A DNA stretch of 64,000 bases from NCBI GenBank assembly GCA_030549205.1, contig JAUKTV010000010.1, positions 1,426,001 through 1,490,000 on the forward strand, in the 5' to 3' direction. Made by a program: the position numbers and the translations under genes. The notes under the pieces are model-generated. The model ran no database searches. It was not told the DNA's origin and worked only from the letters and a program-made list of their open reading frames with translations. Shown here in pieces: positions 19,076 through 29,961 of this stretch. This stretch comes from Apiosordaria backusii. Taxonomy: Eukaryota > Ascomycota > Sordariomycetes > Sordariales > Lasiosphaeriaceae. Each line of letters starts with the position of its first letter. Position 1 is the first letter of the stretch.

Positions 19076-22000
19076 CTCACCGCCATCATCCTCATAGGAT
19101 GCTCACGTATGTCGTCATGGCACAGGGTACCTTGAGAACGGCTACACAGGTCCGCCCAGTCGGTTTTGAGTCTTTTGACGCAGCCACTACCAGTGCATCG
19201 GCGCGTAGTGGTAACATTGCCCTCGTGGTAACCGTACATGTGCCTACACATGGTTCTAGTAGTGTTGAAAACCTCGATCAGTCTAAATGATCGCAGTATG
19301 GCAATCTGAAAACCTCTCGTATGTAAGCGAAATCGTTCAATAAAGCTTAGAAGACAGTAGATGACAATGCCAGAATTATTCTTGAGTAAGATACACATGT
19401 CAATTTCTGTGTTTTGAGTTCCCTTTTAGGAGTCATCCAGAAATTGATATGTTGGTTTCACTGTCCAGGTGTCTTGGGAAATTGCTACTACTTGATTGAG
19501 TCTTTTATAACTAGACAAATACTTACCGACAGAGTTATCTACTATTACTTAAGTATCTATTTCACTTTATCATCCCTAAGGTAGCCAAAGAGTTTAAGAC
19601 ATTTCAAATTTCCAAGATTGTGACAAGAACATAAAGAGTAATAACCCGAATTAATAGTTCCCCTTTTTAAGGCTACCCCGTGATTCTATCTTATAAAGCG
19701 GCAATTATAGCATATCTACTTTATCATTAAATTATATAACTCGGCTATTTCATAATGACATATGCTTGAGTATCTGCCCAATGATGCTTTTACAGATATT
19801 AGCCGCGCTTCTAACGAAATTTGGTATGTATTTAATAATAAGATTAAAATACATATTATTGTTGATGTTTGTTTAGGGCTTGCTCTACCGAGATACTTTC
19901 GATGTCATCTCTGCCCTTGCCATCGTCGCAAGACTTTTACAAACGGTAGCAGGATGACTCAGACAGTGATTTAACACCCAGTGAAAAATAATTTTGTGAA
20001 GATACTTTCTGTCACAGTATGTAATTTCTTGCGACATGCCGTGGTACTTTGAAGCCTCATGAGTAGGGTATGTAAACTTCGTACTAAGGATTCCAGGGAC
20101 GGCAGCTATAGGAAATTCAGATCTGGGTAGGTAAGTGAGGTGTAAGCTCAAACACCAGGTGCTAGGTGGGCAGGTGACTGGAGTACTCGAGAGCCCGCAA
20201 ATGCGTCCAGAGACTCCAAGCCCGCAGACATGCGGTTTTCTCCTTCGACATCACCAAGATAAGGTAGGTAGTACTAAGCGTGTTTGCAACTCCACCCGGT
20301 ATCAGGAAGTTTTCTACGCGAACTGTGAAACCTCTTGTCAAGTATTCTTCACAGATGCAAGTTACGCTAATAAATCCAAAAGTCCATTCAACTTATTTAA
20401 AACTAGCTAGAACCAGCTGCTCGTTCTCCAAAAAATATGCCTACCCCTTGACGATCTTCCCAAAAAAAGGCCCTTCAACTTCGAGCCTTACCAGACCTAG
20501 CTGCTTGGTACTGATTTCCAATGCCTTTCAAAAGCTTCTTCTCCTTTATTTATCGGTAATTATATTCCTTTTAATTACGAATAGTAAATTTGTAATTATC
20601 GACGTTTAATTTAGCTTGAACTTTATATATGTAGGAGTTAATTGTGTTTTGTATTTTTTGGTAGTGTAGCTTTATAATTTTGTTTTCTTTATTTAGAAAA
20701 GTCGTATTTGTGATCAGTGTTTTGGGCTAATTCTGTTCGGGATATGGTCAGTTAACGATAATATTTTTCCTGAAGTATTTAAGGGGAATGTACCTACCTT
20801 AATATAACCCTAATGTTATATTCTAATTGCTTTATTATAGTGTTTTAATATTTCGAAACCTTTTCTTTTATGTTGGAATGGAGATGATTGGGCTTTTTGA
20901 ATTTCCTTCTTTTAATTGTAACCATTGTGTTTACGTAGGTATCGTCTTACTTCTTTTTTATGCACCTTTTAACTTTTACTTTTGTATGTTTGAAGTAAGG
21001 GTAAGGTACGGATATAATGATATTGGTGTCGTTATTGCATTGCTGGCTTTGCCTTTTTGTATTATATAGCCTAGGTTGGTGTATTTTTTTGGGAAGAACC
21101 TCTAGGTATTGAGGCTTCCTTTTAGCTTTGTAGAGCTTAGACTTAAATCGTATGTAGGTATAATGATATATATCGCTTGCTTGGCTTGTTGACTTCTGCT
21201 GAGTGAGGCGTAGACTGCGAGGGAATTGAGAATTGGGGAGTTAGGAGTTACTTGGTGAAAGGCCTGTACTGACGGTTGGGGTAAGTGAGTATCTAAATAA
21301 AGAGGGTGCAAGTGGCTGTGGTCGAGGAGAGGGGGGAATGCATGGGGAACCAAAAGCGCCATTACCTAGGGTTTATATAGATATAAAGATCCAAGTATGC
21401 TGGCATTATCTTCATCTAGTATTTGGGCTTTTCCCAACCTTTACCCAACAAGACACTCTTACGTGATGCTGTTTCAGACATCAAGGCCACATACAGGCTT
21501 TCAGCAAACTCATTTGGCCCTCCAGCAGTGTAAAGTTGCAAGCTTATATTAAGACGAAAGACCCTTGGTGATGAGTGGATCCCGTGTACGTAGTTCACAC
21601 AAAAGGAGACATACTATTCCAGGAAATCGTTACATACTTGTAGGGAGCTAGTGTTCCAACCAACCAATGAGCGCGTAATTGAATCAGAATAAGCATCGGA
21701 AGAAGCAAAGAAGATTGATTACCTGGCTGAATGTTGAAACATGCTGCGTACTAGGTACTTAGTCGTTGAAGCGCTAGATCAATAAGAGGAGCACATGACA
21801 GTAAGAAGCAACCTTGAAATTAACCTTGAAATTCCGGGTTTAATGAAACGGAGCCCCCATGTGTTATTGAAACTGACAATAGCAACCGAGTGTCTTACCT
21901 TTGCCGCCAGAAAGCGCACGATGGCAAACAGAGAGACGTCACCTGCAGATACTGAAGACGAGATGGCGCAGGAGATATGACAAGTCTGGGCCGGTGACAA

Positions 22001-23371
22001 TAAGTCGATGTCGAACCAATGGTCGGCATGGCCGGGTCGTTCTGAAACAGACATGGCCTAACTAATGTATCTAGGGCTTCTGATATCGAGCGATAGTCAC
22101 TCAGTATCAGTGTGAGTATTGACTTTTTCACAGAATTGGTTTGGGGTTGATCAGATGATGTAGGGTAGTTTGGAACCCCGAGTTTCAAGCATGAACTATT
22201 GCATGCCAGTGGGATGCAGTTGTCGCAGAGTCTGAATTCATGATGGCTGTACAATTTCCCATTATGTCGCACAGCTTGTCAGCATTCAGATGTGGTTGAG
22301 ATGGAATAGGGGTTCAGGGGCTGCAAAGCCACATCAAGCCACCCACGGAAGGTGTAAGCCACAAGCTACTCAAGATCCCAAGACTGCCCCACCATTTCAA
22401 ACAACTCACCACCCAACAACCCACCTCCGACATGCGATATTTTACCCTCCCATCTCGACTTGGACCCTCCAAAATGTTTCAGGTACACGCGGTCGACCGA
22501 TTTACACGTGCTGCAGGCACGGTTTGGCACTCGACCCCTGGAACTGTTTTAATTACGCGGTGGAGGTTCGGAGGATGGTGTCGATGGCATGGCTGCCAAG
22601 GCAGCAAGCAGCATGAAAGTGGATGAGGTCATCGAAGCACATGGACCAATCCCACCCTGCGTTTGCTGCCGGCATAGGAGCTGCCGGCAACCGGGCCAAG
22701 GCAGGGCACGTTGGACTTCTTGCTGCTAGGATCGAGATTTGGACCTTGGACAGCGGTTCTTAACGAATTCCCATTTGCTACCGCCCGTGGGCGATGATGT
22801 CGTTGCCTCTGGAGCGTTGCTTTCCCCTCCAACAGCTGTCAACTTTGCTGGAGCCGTCGCACAAACCGCACTCGCTGACCACCAAGCTTGATCTTGCGCC
22901 GTGTCCTGGATCTTCGCGTCTCCAGGCCGTTTGGGACGCCTCTAGAGTGCCGAGAAACATGGGCAAATGGAACGGATAGCAGTCAGAGCGTAAGAGGAGC
23001 TGTTGGCTTTTATTTCCTGCTTCTTCTTCGTATTCTTGGACACATTAAAGCCCACCTCCCGTCTTCCCATGCACCACAGACTCTCGAGTTGTGAGCTGTG
23101 TTCCCTCACCCTTCCTCACAGGTATCTTGCCTCACATTACTGGAAGAAGACTTCCAGAAATTCCACGCATCTTGCTTCCGTGCTGTGACCTCATTGCTTG
23201 CGTGTGGCTGGTGGTATTTCCTACCCCCCCAAACCTGCCAGGTCAAGTGGCGAATACACTGGCACCCTTCCGTATCACATCGGGCCAGAAGCCTGCGGCG
23301 ATCGTCATCAGTGGCTTTGCAGCAGGACGCAGGAAGACGCAACACGACACTGCGGGACAGCCGCTGTCACC
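19076..23371. other. Gene desert, A+T-rich in its middle
   Basis: No intact gene seen. Sequence from about 19500 to 21400 is markedly A+T-rich with T runs, as in decayed repeats; from 22300 onward composition returns to that of the gene-bearing parts and leads into the promoter of the kelch gene. TACCTACC/GGTAGGTA-type motifs recur (18343, 20127, 20262, 20793). No terminal repeats or reverse-transcriptase/transposase motifs were recognised. Confidence 0.45.
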
Positions 23372-26369
23372 ATGACTGTCGCCCAACTACCGAAAAGCTC
23401 TTCGGACCCTGAAATATCCTCTACCCGCCCCCTCAGGCCCAAGTTCCACCACAGATGCACCAATGACCGAATCCGCGAAGGCTCAGGAACGCCTCCAATA
23501 TTCTTCTCCATGACGGGAAAGATTCGAAAAGATCGAAAGTCCGTGTTCAGAGAGGTGGGCTTGGACACGGATGAACCCAATGGTCCCTACTTTAGCGAGC
23601 ACGAGTTTGGTGAGATCACGGGGCTCACCTCACCAACCAGCAGCCACCGACCAGACACCGCACAAGGAAACACGAGCGACGATGGAAAGGAGGAGACTGA
23701 ACAGCGGCAATCACGAGACGAGCGAGACGAAGCCGAGTCGCCGACATACCCAACACAACGGCCGTGGTACTCGAGGCTGACCCCTGGTCGCCGGCCGAGG
23801 ATCAAGACAGTCTCAAGTGCGCCGCCTCCCAGCGTGTCTAGCTTCACGCGCCTTTCCACGTTTGCTCTGCTCATTGCTGTGGTGCTTCCCGCGTTTAGTT
23901 ATTACAAGGGTGCTGAGGAGGTTGCGCCGCTTGCTGGTGCCGACGCCGGCGTGATCTACTACCGAGAGATGAAGCCCGGGCCGATACTCGAGACGAGGGC
24001 TGATAGTCCGACAAAAGCATGTAAAAGATGGGCTCATCAGAGTGAGTTCGACCTCCCTTATGTCCTGTGACTATGAAATGCTGACCTCGGTAATAAGCCG
24101 CCCAACTCAATGGCACTCTATACATATACGGCGGCCAAGCATCAAAATCCCCTGATCAGACACAGGACAACTGGAGTAAGAATACACCCCATAGCTATTC
24201 TCACATACCTCTTGCTCACCTATCCTTCAGATAACAACCTCCTCGTCCTGGACCTCACCAGATCATGGGATATCACCTCCCCCTCCCTCCGCGGCCTCCC
24301 CCAGCCATCCGGCCCCCCGGCAGTATCCCTAGGCTACCTCTGGAACGACTACAACAACCTTTATCTTTACGGCGGTCAATTTTCAGACAAACCCGTCGCG
24401 GACGTCCCACCCCTTTCCATCTGGCGGTATTCCGTCAAAAGCCAGTCGTGGGATGAGTTCAAGGACCCGAAAACATCAGCAGGGAACTACTCTACGGACG
24501 CGGATATCCCGCTTCAGCGCGCTGCTGAAGGAGCAGGGATATCTGTCCCGGAGTTGGGATTGAGCTGGTATTTCGGTGGGCACTTAGACAGCCACACCAC
24601 ACCGGGGTGGTCAATCCATGTGCCGAGGTTGTATCTGAAGAGTTTGCTGGAGTTTACCCATCCGGGGTATGGGAATGATGGACTTAGGATTGGTGGGGCG
24701 GGGAGTGAGGGTGCGTTTAGGAATATTACCGAGGGGGGTCTGCAGGTTCAGGATGCGTTTTCTGAACGAGGGGATGCGGCGCTGGTGTTTGTCCCGGGTT
24801 GGGGAGAGCGGGGAATTTTGATCGGCCTAGCGGGGGGAAAGGTGGGAGGGGATTTGATTGATGATTTGAGGACGCTGGATGTGTTTGATATTGAGACGTC
24901 GGAGTGGTATCATCAGGATACTACCGGGGAGGCGCCGAGAGTGAGGGTAAACCTTTGTGCGGTGGTGGCGAGCGCGCCGGATGCGAGCAGTTTTCAGATT
25001 TATGTTTACGGGGGGCAGGATCTTGATGTGAGTGTCCCTCCTTTAGTCGCTTTTGAGGAGAAAAGCTGACAATTTTTTATTTTTTTTGCAGGAAACACAA
25101 ACTCAATACAACGACATGTACATCCTTTCCATCCCAGCCTTCACCTGGATCAAAGTCCCGTCCTTTTCCTCTTCCTCCACTGCACCAAAGGCACGAGCCG
25201 GGCACACTTGCAACCTCCGCGACGGCCAAATTATCGTGTTTGGCGGCTACACCGGCGCCGACGCAGCCTGCGAGTCCCCCGGTGTCTGGGTCTTCAACGC
25301 CTCCTCCCTCACCTGGTCCTCCCGGTTCAACTCACTCGGCCACCCCGCCGACCTCTCCCCCGAGAACTCCGTTTTGGGGGCATCATACGGTTATACAGTC
25401 CCTGACCCCGTCGCAGAAATAATCGGCGGCGACGGCAACGGCGGCGCCACAATTACCACACCAGCAGTCGGGAAACCCACCGCCGGCCCCTTCGCAACAG
25501 GGAAACCCCCGATTTGGACACTCCCCGGCAGCACAGCAACAGTCACAGCCTGGGGTCCAGGAGCTACCTCCTTCCCTCCCGGCTCTGAACCCCAACCAGG
25601 TGATGATAATAATAGCGAATCCCGAAAAGGCGGGCTAATCGCCGCGGGCGTCATCGCCGCCTTGGCCGGTCTAGCAGCTATCTACCTGGGCTACTGCGCC
25701 TGGCTCTATCGCCGACAAGTCAAAGCTTACCGCTCCCACCTCGCAGTGGCAAACCGGTATTCTGGCCCTGCTGGGGCGTCGACAGGGACGTTTTCCGGTC
25801 TTGCGGCGTTTTTTGGCGGGAGAAAGAGCAGCAAGAAATCGAACAAGAGCGCGAGTAACCAGGGTGGTGGGGCGGTTGTCACAGAAAAGGAGAGGTATCC
25901 ATCGAACAGGATGTCAACTAGCACGACGGACTCGCTGTTTGCGACCTCGTCGGGGGTGGGGGGTGTTGAGCCACGGACTGTGTTTGATGATGATGGGAAT
26001 GATGATATGGGGATGGTGCCGCAGAGGCCGGGGCAGTGGTGGAGGGATCAGGAAGGGGGGTGGGGGCTGCAGGGGAGCAGTCAGACCGCTGTGGGGACTA
26101 CTGCTTCTGGGCCGAGTGCTGCTGTGGGTGCTGCTGGGCCGTCAACTGGAGCGTCGCCTGGGGATGAGGAGGTTGGTGGTGGTGGTGGTGGGAAGAAGGC
26201 GGAGAGGGTGAGTAGGAGGAGGAGTACCAGCGGTGGGAGCACGAGTTCGACTGAGAGATTGTTGGAGGGGCAGGAGCCGAGTTTTTTTAGTGTGGTGATG
26301 AAGCCGAGGAGGGCTCTGAGGGTGGTGAATGGCCTCGAGGGGGAGGTTACGAGTGCCGGAGCGGAGTAG
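23372..26369 (+). CDS. Membrane-anchored kelch-repeat protein
   Basis: Four exons, 23372-24041, 24098-24175, 24231-25027 and 25092-26369, giving 940 residues. A hydrophilic, Ser/Glu-rich N-terminal ~150 residues is followed by a first hydrophobic segment (FALLIAVVLPAFSYYKG). Next comes a beta-propeller-like region with kelch blades: LNGTLYIYGGQ, NNLYLYGGQF, IYVYGGQDLD, YNDMYILSIPAFTWIKV and GQIIVFGGYTGAD. A second membrane segment lies after it (LIAAGVIAALAGLAAIYLGY), then a Gly/Ser-rich tail of about 220 residues. The layout suggests the propeller lies outside the cell or in the ER lumen between two membrane spans; this is inference. Similar fungal proteins are often named cell-wall-anchored kelch proteins. 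All three junctions are in phase. Confidence 0.9.
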
Positions 26370-26898
26370 AATTTACTTATCTTGTGAAGGGTTTTCTGCC
26401 GTTACTTGTCTTCAAAGTTTGGATACCCCCTTTTCTTCGTTGGATGGATTTGGTTGTTGCAGGTTGGGAGGTTGTTGTTACTTACGCATATGAAAGTGGA
26501 ATGACAGTTATGAGGCAACGAGAAATATATATACAACTAGAAATTTCTTTAATGTAAAATTAGAAGCCTTTCTTAAGTCATATGTTCATCATATAGTGTA
26601 CTTGAAATGCAGCGTCATGTGTATTTACGTACATTAAAGCAAATATTCACCTTGCCTGCCGTGCCTAAGGTATGTTCTGTGTACGGGCAAAGCTACTATG
26701 TACAAATCCCATATTTCCCTTCCCAACCAATAAAGCCCCAATTCTGGAGCGGCGTTCAAAAACCCTAGTATACAGCGATGCTTGGCTGCCGTGTAAAATG
26801 TTGTGTCCAGCTGGACTTCTGCGCATAATAAGCGCTGGTATAGTTTGTCATCAGGAGCCTACTATCAGACTCGTCTCTCATATATCCCGCCAAGCCCC
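26370..26898. other. Intergenic, convergent 3' ends
   Basis: Between the kelch gene (+) and the next minus-strand gene. A+T-rich around 26520-26660; no gene seen. Confidence 0.4.
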
Positions 26899-28137
26899 TC
26901 AGACCGCCGGCTTAAGCTCTCCATTGCCGCCGCCAACCACTTCTTGAATCCTGTTCTGGATAGCGCTAATGGAATCCAAAATAGTTGTCGCTTCCCGCAC
27001 CCGATCAGCGCTCATGAGATGATTGGCAGCATCAATGCCTAGTGACATCACCCTTTGGACATAGGGCGGCATCTTGGGCACGGTTGCCGGGTCCCACTGC
27101 GACAGCAGTCGCTTCACAAAAGAGTCCTCTTCGCGGAAATACTGCAGGGCTAGCTCCGCCGATGGTTTTGTGGGGTGGTACAAGTCCAGATGAGCTCTCT
27201 CGTGCAAACGGCGTTCCAGTTCAATGCTCATGGCTACAAATGGCTCAAAGAGACTGACAGGCGCTTTGGCGTGCTTCCATGAGGCAACAGTGCTTTTCCA
27301 TGCTACCAGGCTCCAGGCGTCGCCTAGTTGGTGTAATGGGAGGGCGTTTTGCTTGAGCATGGACTCTACTTGGATGACAGAGGAATAGGCGTCCCGGAGT
27401 CCCTCGGTACATGTGTGGGCAGCAATGAAGTGCTTGATCAGAAGGTCGGAGCAGATCCTCGAGTGCATGGTGTTGATAGATGATGCTTGCTTCATCACTC
27501 TTTCGAGCCAGATCCACACCATATCATCGAGGCCCTCGGCAATCATGAAGCGTAATAACAGGACGCTGAATTTTTGGTTACTGAGCCACGAGTAGGTGCT
27601 ATGTTGTCCGGATGCCTTGAGCCATTGGAGAACGAGAAGCCCGGCGCCTGTGCCTTGTAATGGTACGTAGAGTGGTGACTGGCTTAGGGTGTTCTTTTCG
27701 GCTGTCTTAAAGATCTTGAGGAGGAATCCATGGGCTCGTGGTATTGTCATGAGGCCCTTTGCCACAGCTTGTTGGAAGACTTCTTTGTCATGGTCGTATG
27801 GCGAGCTTATCGCTGATGGTCGACGTTGCGACGACACTTGGCTGAGTAGGGGGTTGTTGAGAATGGAATGCAGATGCTGGTCTGTGGGTCGATGGGAAAC
27901 ATTGGGTTTCTCGGTCGAGGAAGCAGAAGACGCAGCTAGAGTTGTCGGCGCTTTGGGGGTAGAGAGAGGGTTTGGCGCGGGGCCGTGCTGCCTGTCCAAT
28001 TCGCTTCGAAACGAAGTCTTGAGGGCATCGAGGAGTCGTTGGGAGTCGCGTTTGTTCAGTGGTAGCGGTTGATGAATGGGAGGTACCAAGCTGGATATCG
28101 TCTTGGAGACGGCCTGCCACCCCTTCGCCTTGGACAT
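26899..28137 (-). CDS. Conserved fungal protein of unknown function
   Basis: 412 residues from ATG 28137 to TGA 26899, intronless. The frame runs back to a TTG at 28293, but the ATG opens MSKAKGWQAVSKTISSLVPP, which looks like a natural start. The N-terminal ~100 residues are Ser/Pro-rich and basic. The motif DQHLHSILNNPLL followed by EVFQQAVAKGLMTIPRAHGFL recalls a conserved fungal hypothetical family. The rest is mostly helical, without signal peptide or obvious enzyme motif. A basic, Ser-rich N-terminus would fit mitochondrial import, but this is weak. Divergent from def1 across 1.8 kb. Confidence 0.78.
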   Translation of the reverse strand: MSKAKGWQAVSKTISSLVPPIHQPLPLNKRDSQRLLDALKTSFRSELDRQHGPAPNPLSTPKAPTTLAASSASSTEKPNVSHRPTDQHLHSILNNPLLSQVSSQRRPSAISSPYDHDKEVFQQAVAKGLMTIPRAHGFLLKIFKTAEKNTLSQSPLYVPLQGTGAGLLVLQWLKASGQHSTYSWLSNQKFSVLLLRFMIAEGLDDMVWIWLERVMKQASSINTMHSRICSDLLIKHFIAAHTCTEGLRDAYSSVIQVESMLKQNALPLHQLGDAWSLVAWKSTVASWKHAKAPVSLFEPFVAMSIELERRLHERAHLDLYHPTKPSAELALQYFREEDSFVKRLLSQWDPATVPKMPPYVQRVMSLGIDAANHLMSADRVREATTILDSISAIQNRIQEVVGGGNGELKPAV

Positions 28138-29961
28138 TTTGTTGGTGGTTGACTGCCAGTGAGGTTGGTTTGTAGGGAAGGATGATGATGACGAGCTCTG
28201 GTTGGACCTCTTGGTGGTGGCCTGCTTGACGTGAGGTGATGATGGGTCAACCCCACACCAAGGTTCATGGAGGGCCCCACATCTATTGGCCAATCGACTG
28301 GCAGCAGTTGATCTGATGCCAAGGCCGACTTATCTTATCGATTTGTCCATCTCCCATCTCTCACGTGCTCCTTTAAGACCTAAAGCCTTGCCATGTGACT
28401 TGGAGCAAACATTCATCGAGTGAATAAGACTCGGTTGGCGAGTTCTCTCTATGATCCAGTAGCATTGTTTCAGCAGTTCGGCGAGAACAAACAGAAGGAA
28501 CCACTCCCTCAGCTGGAGGTTGGTGGCCGTTGCATGCTACCGGGCACCGGCCCCCTAGTTTACTTCGTATAAGAGCGCAACACACCATTCGCTGCCGGAA
28601 ATTGCCCAGTCGATATTCTCTGACGCCCGGCTTGTCCCTGAAGCGGTTTTAGAAGCAGGGAGGATTGTTCTGAAAGCAATGGCTGATGCTGGCTGGCTTG
28701 GTCCAATGCCACTCCGCCACACGCCGGTTTCGGGCAAAACAGTCACAACGCTCTTGCTAGAGCCCAGATAAATCGGCATCTCCATCATGGCAGCACAGTG
28801 GGCACCTTTTGGAAAATGAAAAATAGCAGTTTGGCTCATGAACTACAATGTCCATTTCATGTTGGTTGAGCTGCCCGGTGAGGTCATGTGACATGTCAAC
28901 CAACAAGCTGACGCTATTCCATGTTTGGCATTGTGCCTGGCCAAAGCCCTGACGTCGTTTGGTTCTAGGGTCTTTTACTGGAGACATTGATTGCGGCGCG
29001 GCCTTGCTGAGGGCCTGAAAAGGGCAGCCCAGCATCTCGTCCATTCTGGGAGGCTGCAGCTGGATTAACTGCATTTTCCTGCATATCACAGCCCTCCAGC
29101 CCTCTGTAGGGGCTGGTTTTGCCCCTTTTCCTTTGTTTGACAAGGCGGTAGCCTTTTGCCCCAGTCCTGTCTTGGGCCTCTCATGATCAAACCAAGTGAT
29201 CAGGTGCCTTTGCAGAGAGGCAAAACCCCATCTCTCTCTCAGCTCTAAATCATAGTGGTGAGAAAAGCTGTGGGGTCCCCCCAGTTGTCCCCAAGTGTCC
29301 CCAGTTGCAGCAAAGGCACCAATCCCAATGGAATTCCAGTTCCTCATGACGGATGCGTTGTTGTGTTCATGCCTAGACTTGGTATGGGCGCTGGCACATT
29401 TGGGTTCCCGATGAGGGGAAGTGCTGTAGTGGAGGTTGTGCAAACTCTATGTCAAAGTCGGTAGATGGGGATATGTAGATACAACAAATGAAAATAAGAT
29501 CAAATAAAATACGAACATGGAAGCTCCAAGTTGCCTCGTAAAACAATGGCATCGAGGCTGGCGTGTGCGTTGCATTGGGACGCGGTGAATGGTGGGTTTT
29601 GGGGTGGTCACTGCTTTCCCCAGGTGCACTTTGTGAGCGGACCAATTCTGAATCGACAAAATCTGGCCCAGGGTGTGTGTGTCTGTCTTTGCCTCGCTTC
29701 CCTTCAGCGATCCGCACTTGGCTTTCCTGCCACTTCCTCCCGACAACATCGGCTCGATCTCATCCCACGGATCGCATCTCGATTCGACCTCCCAACTCCC
29801 GACCGCATTTTACCAACGACCCGACCATCGTCGACTCGATCCCATTTCGACTCCTCTCAATCTTCCCACCCTCATATCAGTCACTGATTGAAACGGGCTG
29901 CCACTGGTGACGCGACTCGTCGCCAAACTCTTCCAACCACCACACATTCACAATCTCAGCA
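28138..29961. other. Large divergent intergenic region
   Basis: 1.8 kb between two divergent starts. Minus-strand frames at 28555-28839 and 28757-29443 look non-coding in composition and were not accepted. The last ~300 bp before def1 is pyrimidine-rich and is probably its 5' leader. Confidence 0.4.

Noticed and set aside
28555..28839. 94-codon minus-strand frame with ATG
   Set aside because: Somewhat protein-like but isolated, without recognisable similarity or supporting splice structure; too weak to list as a gene.
28757..29443. 228-codon minus-strand frame upstream of def1
   Set aside because: Composition is not protein-like, no domain is seen, and it overlaps another accidental frame in a divergent promoter region.
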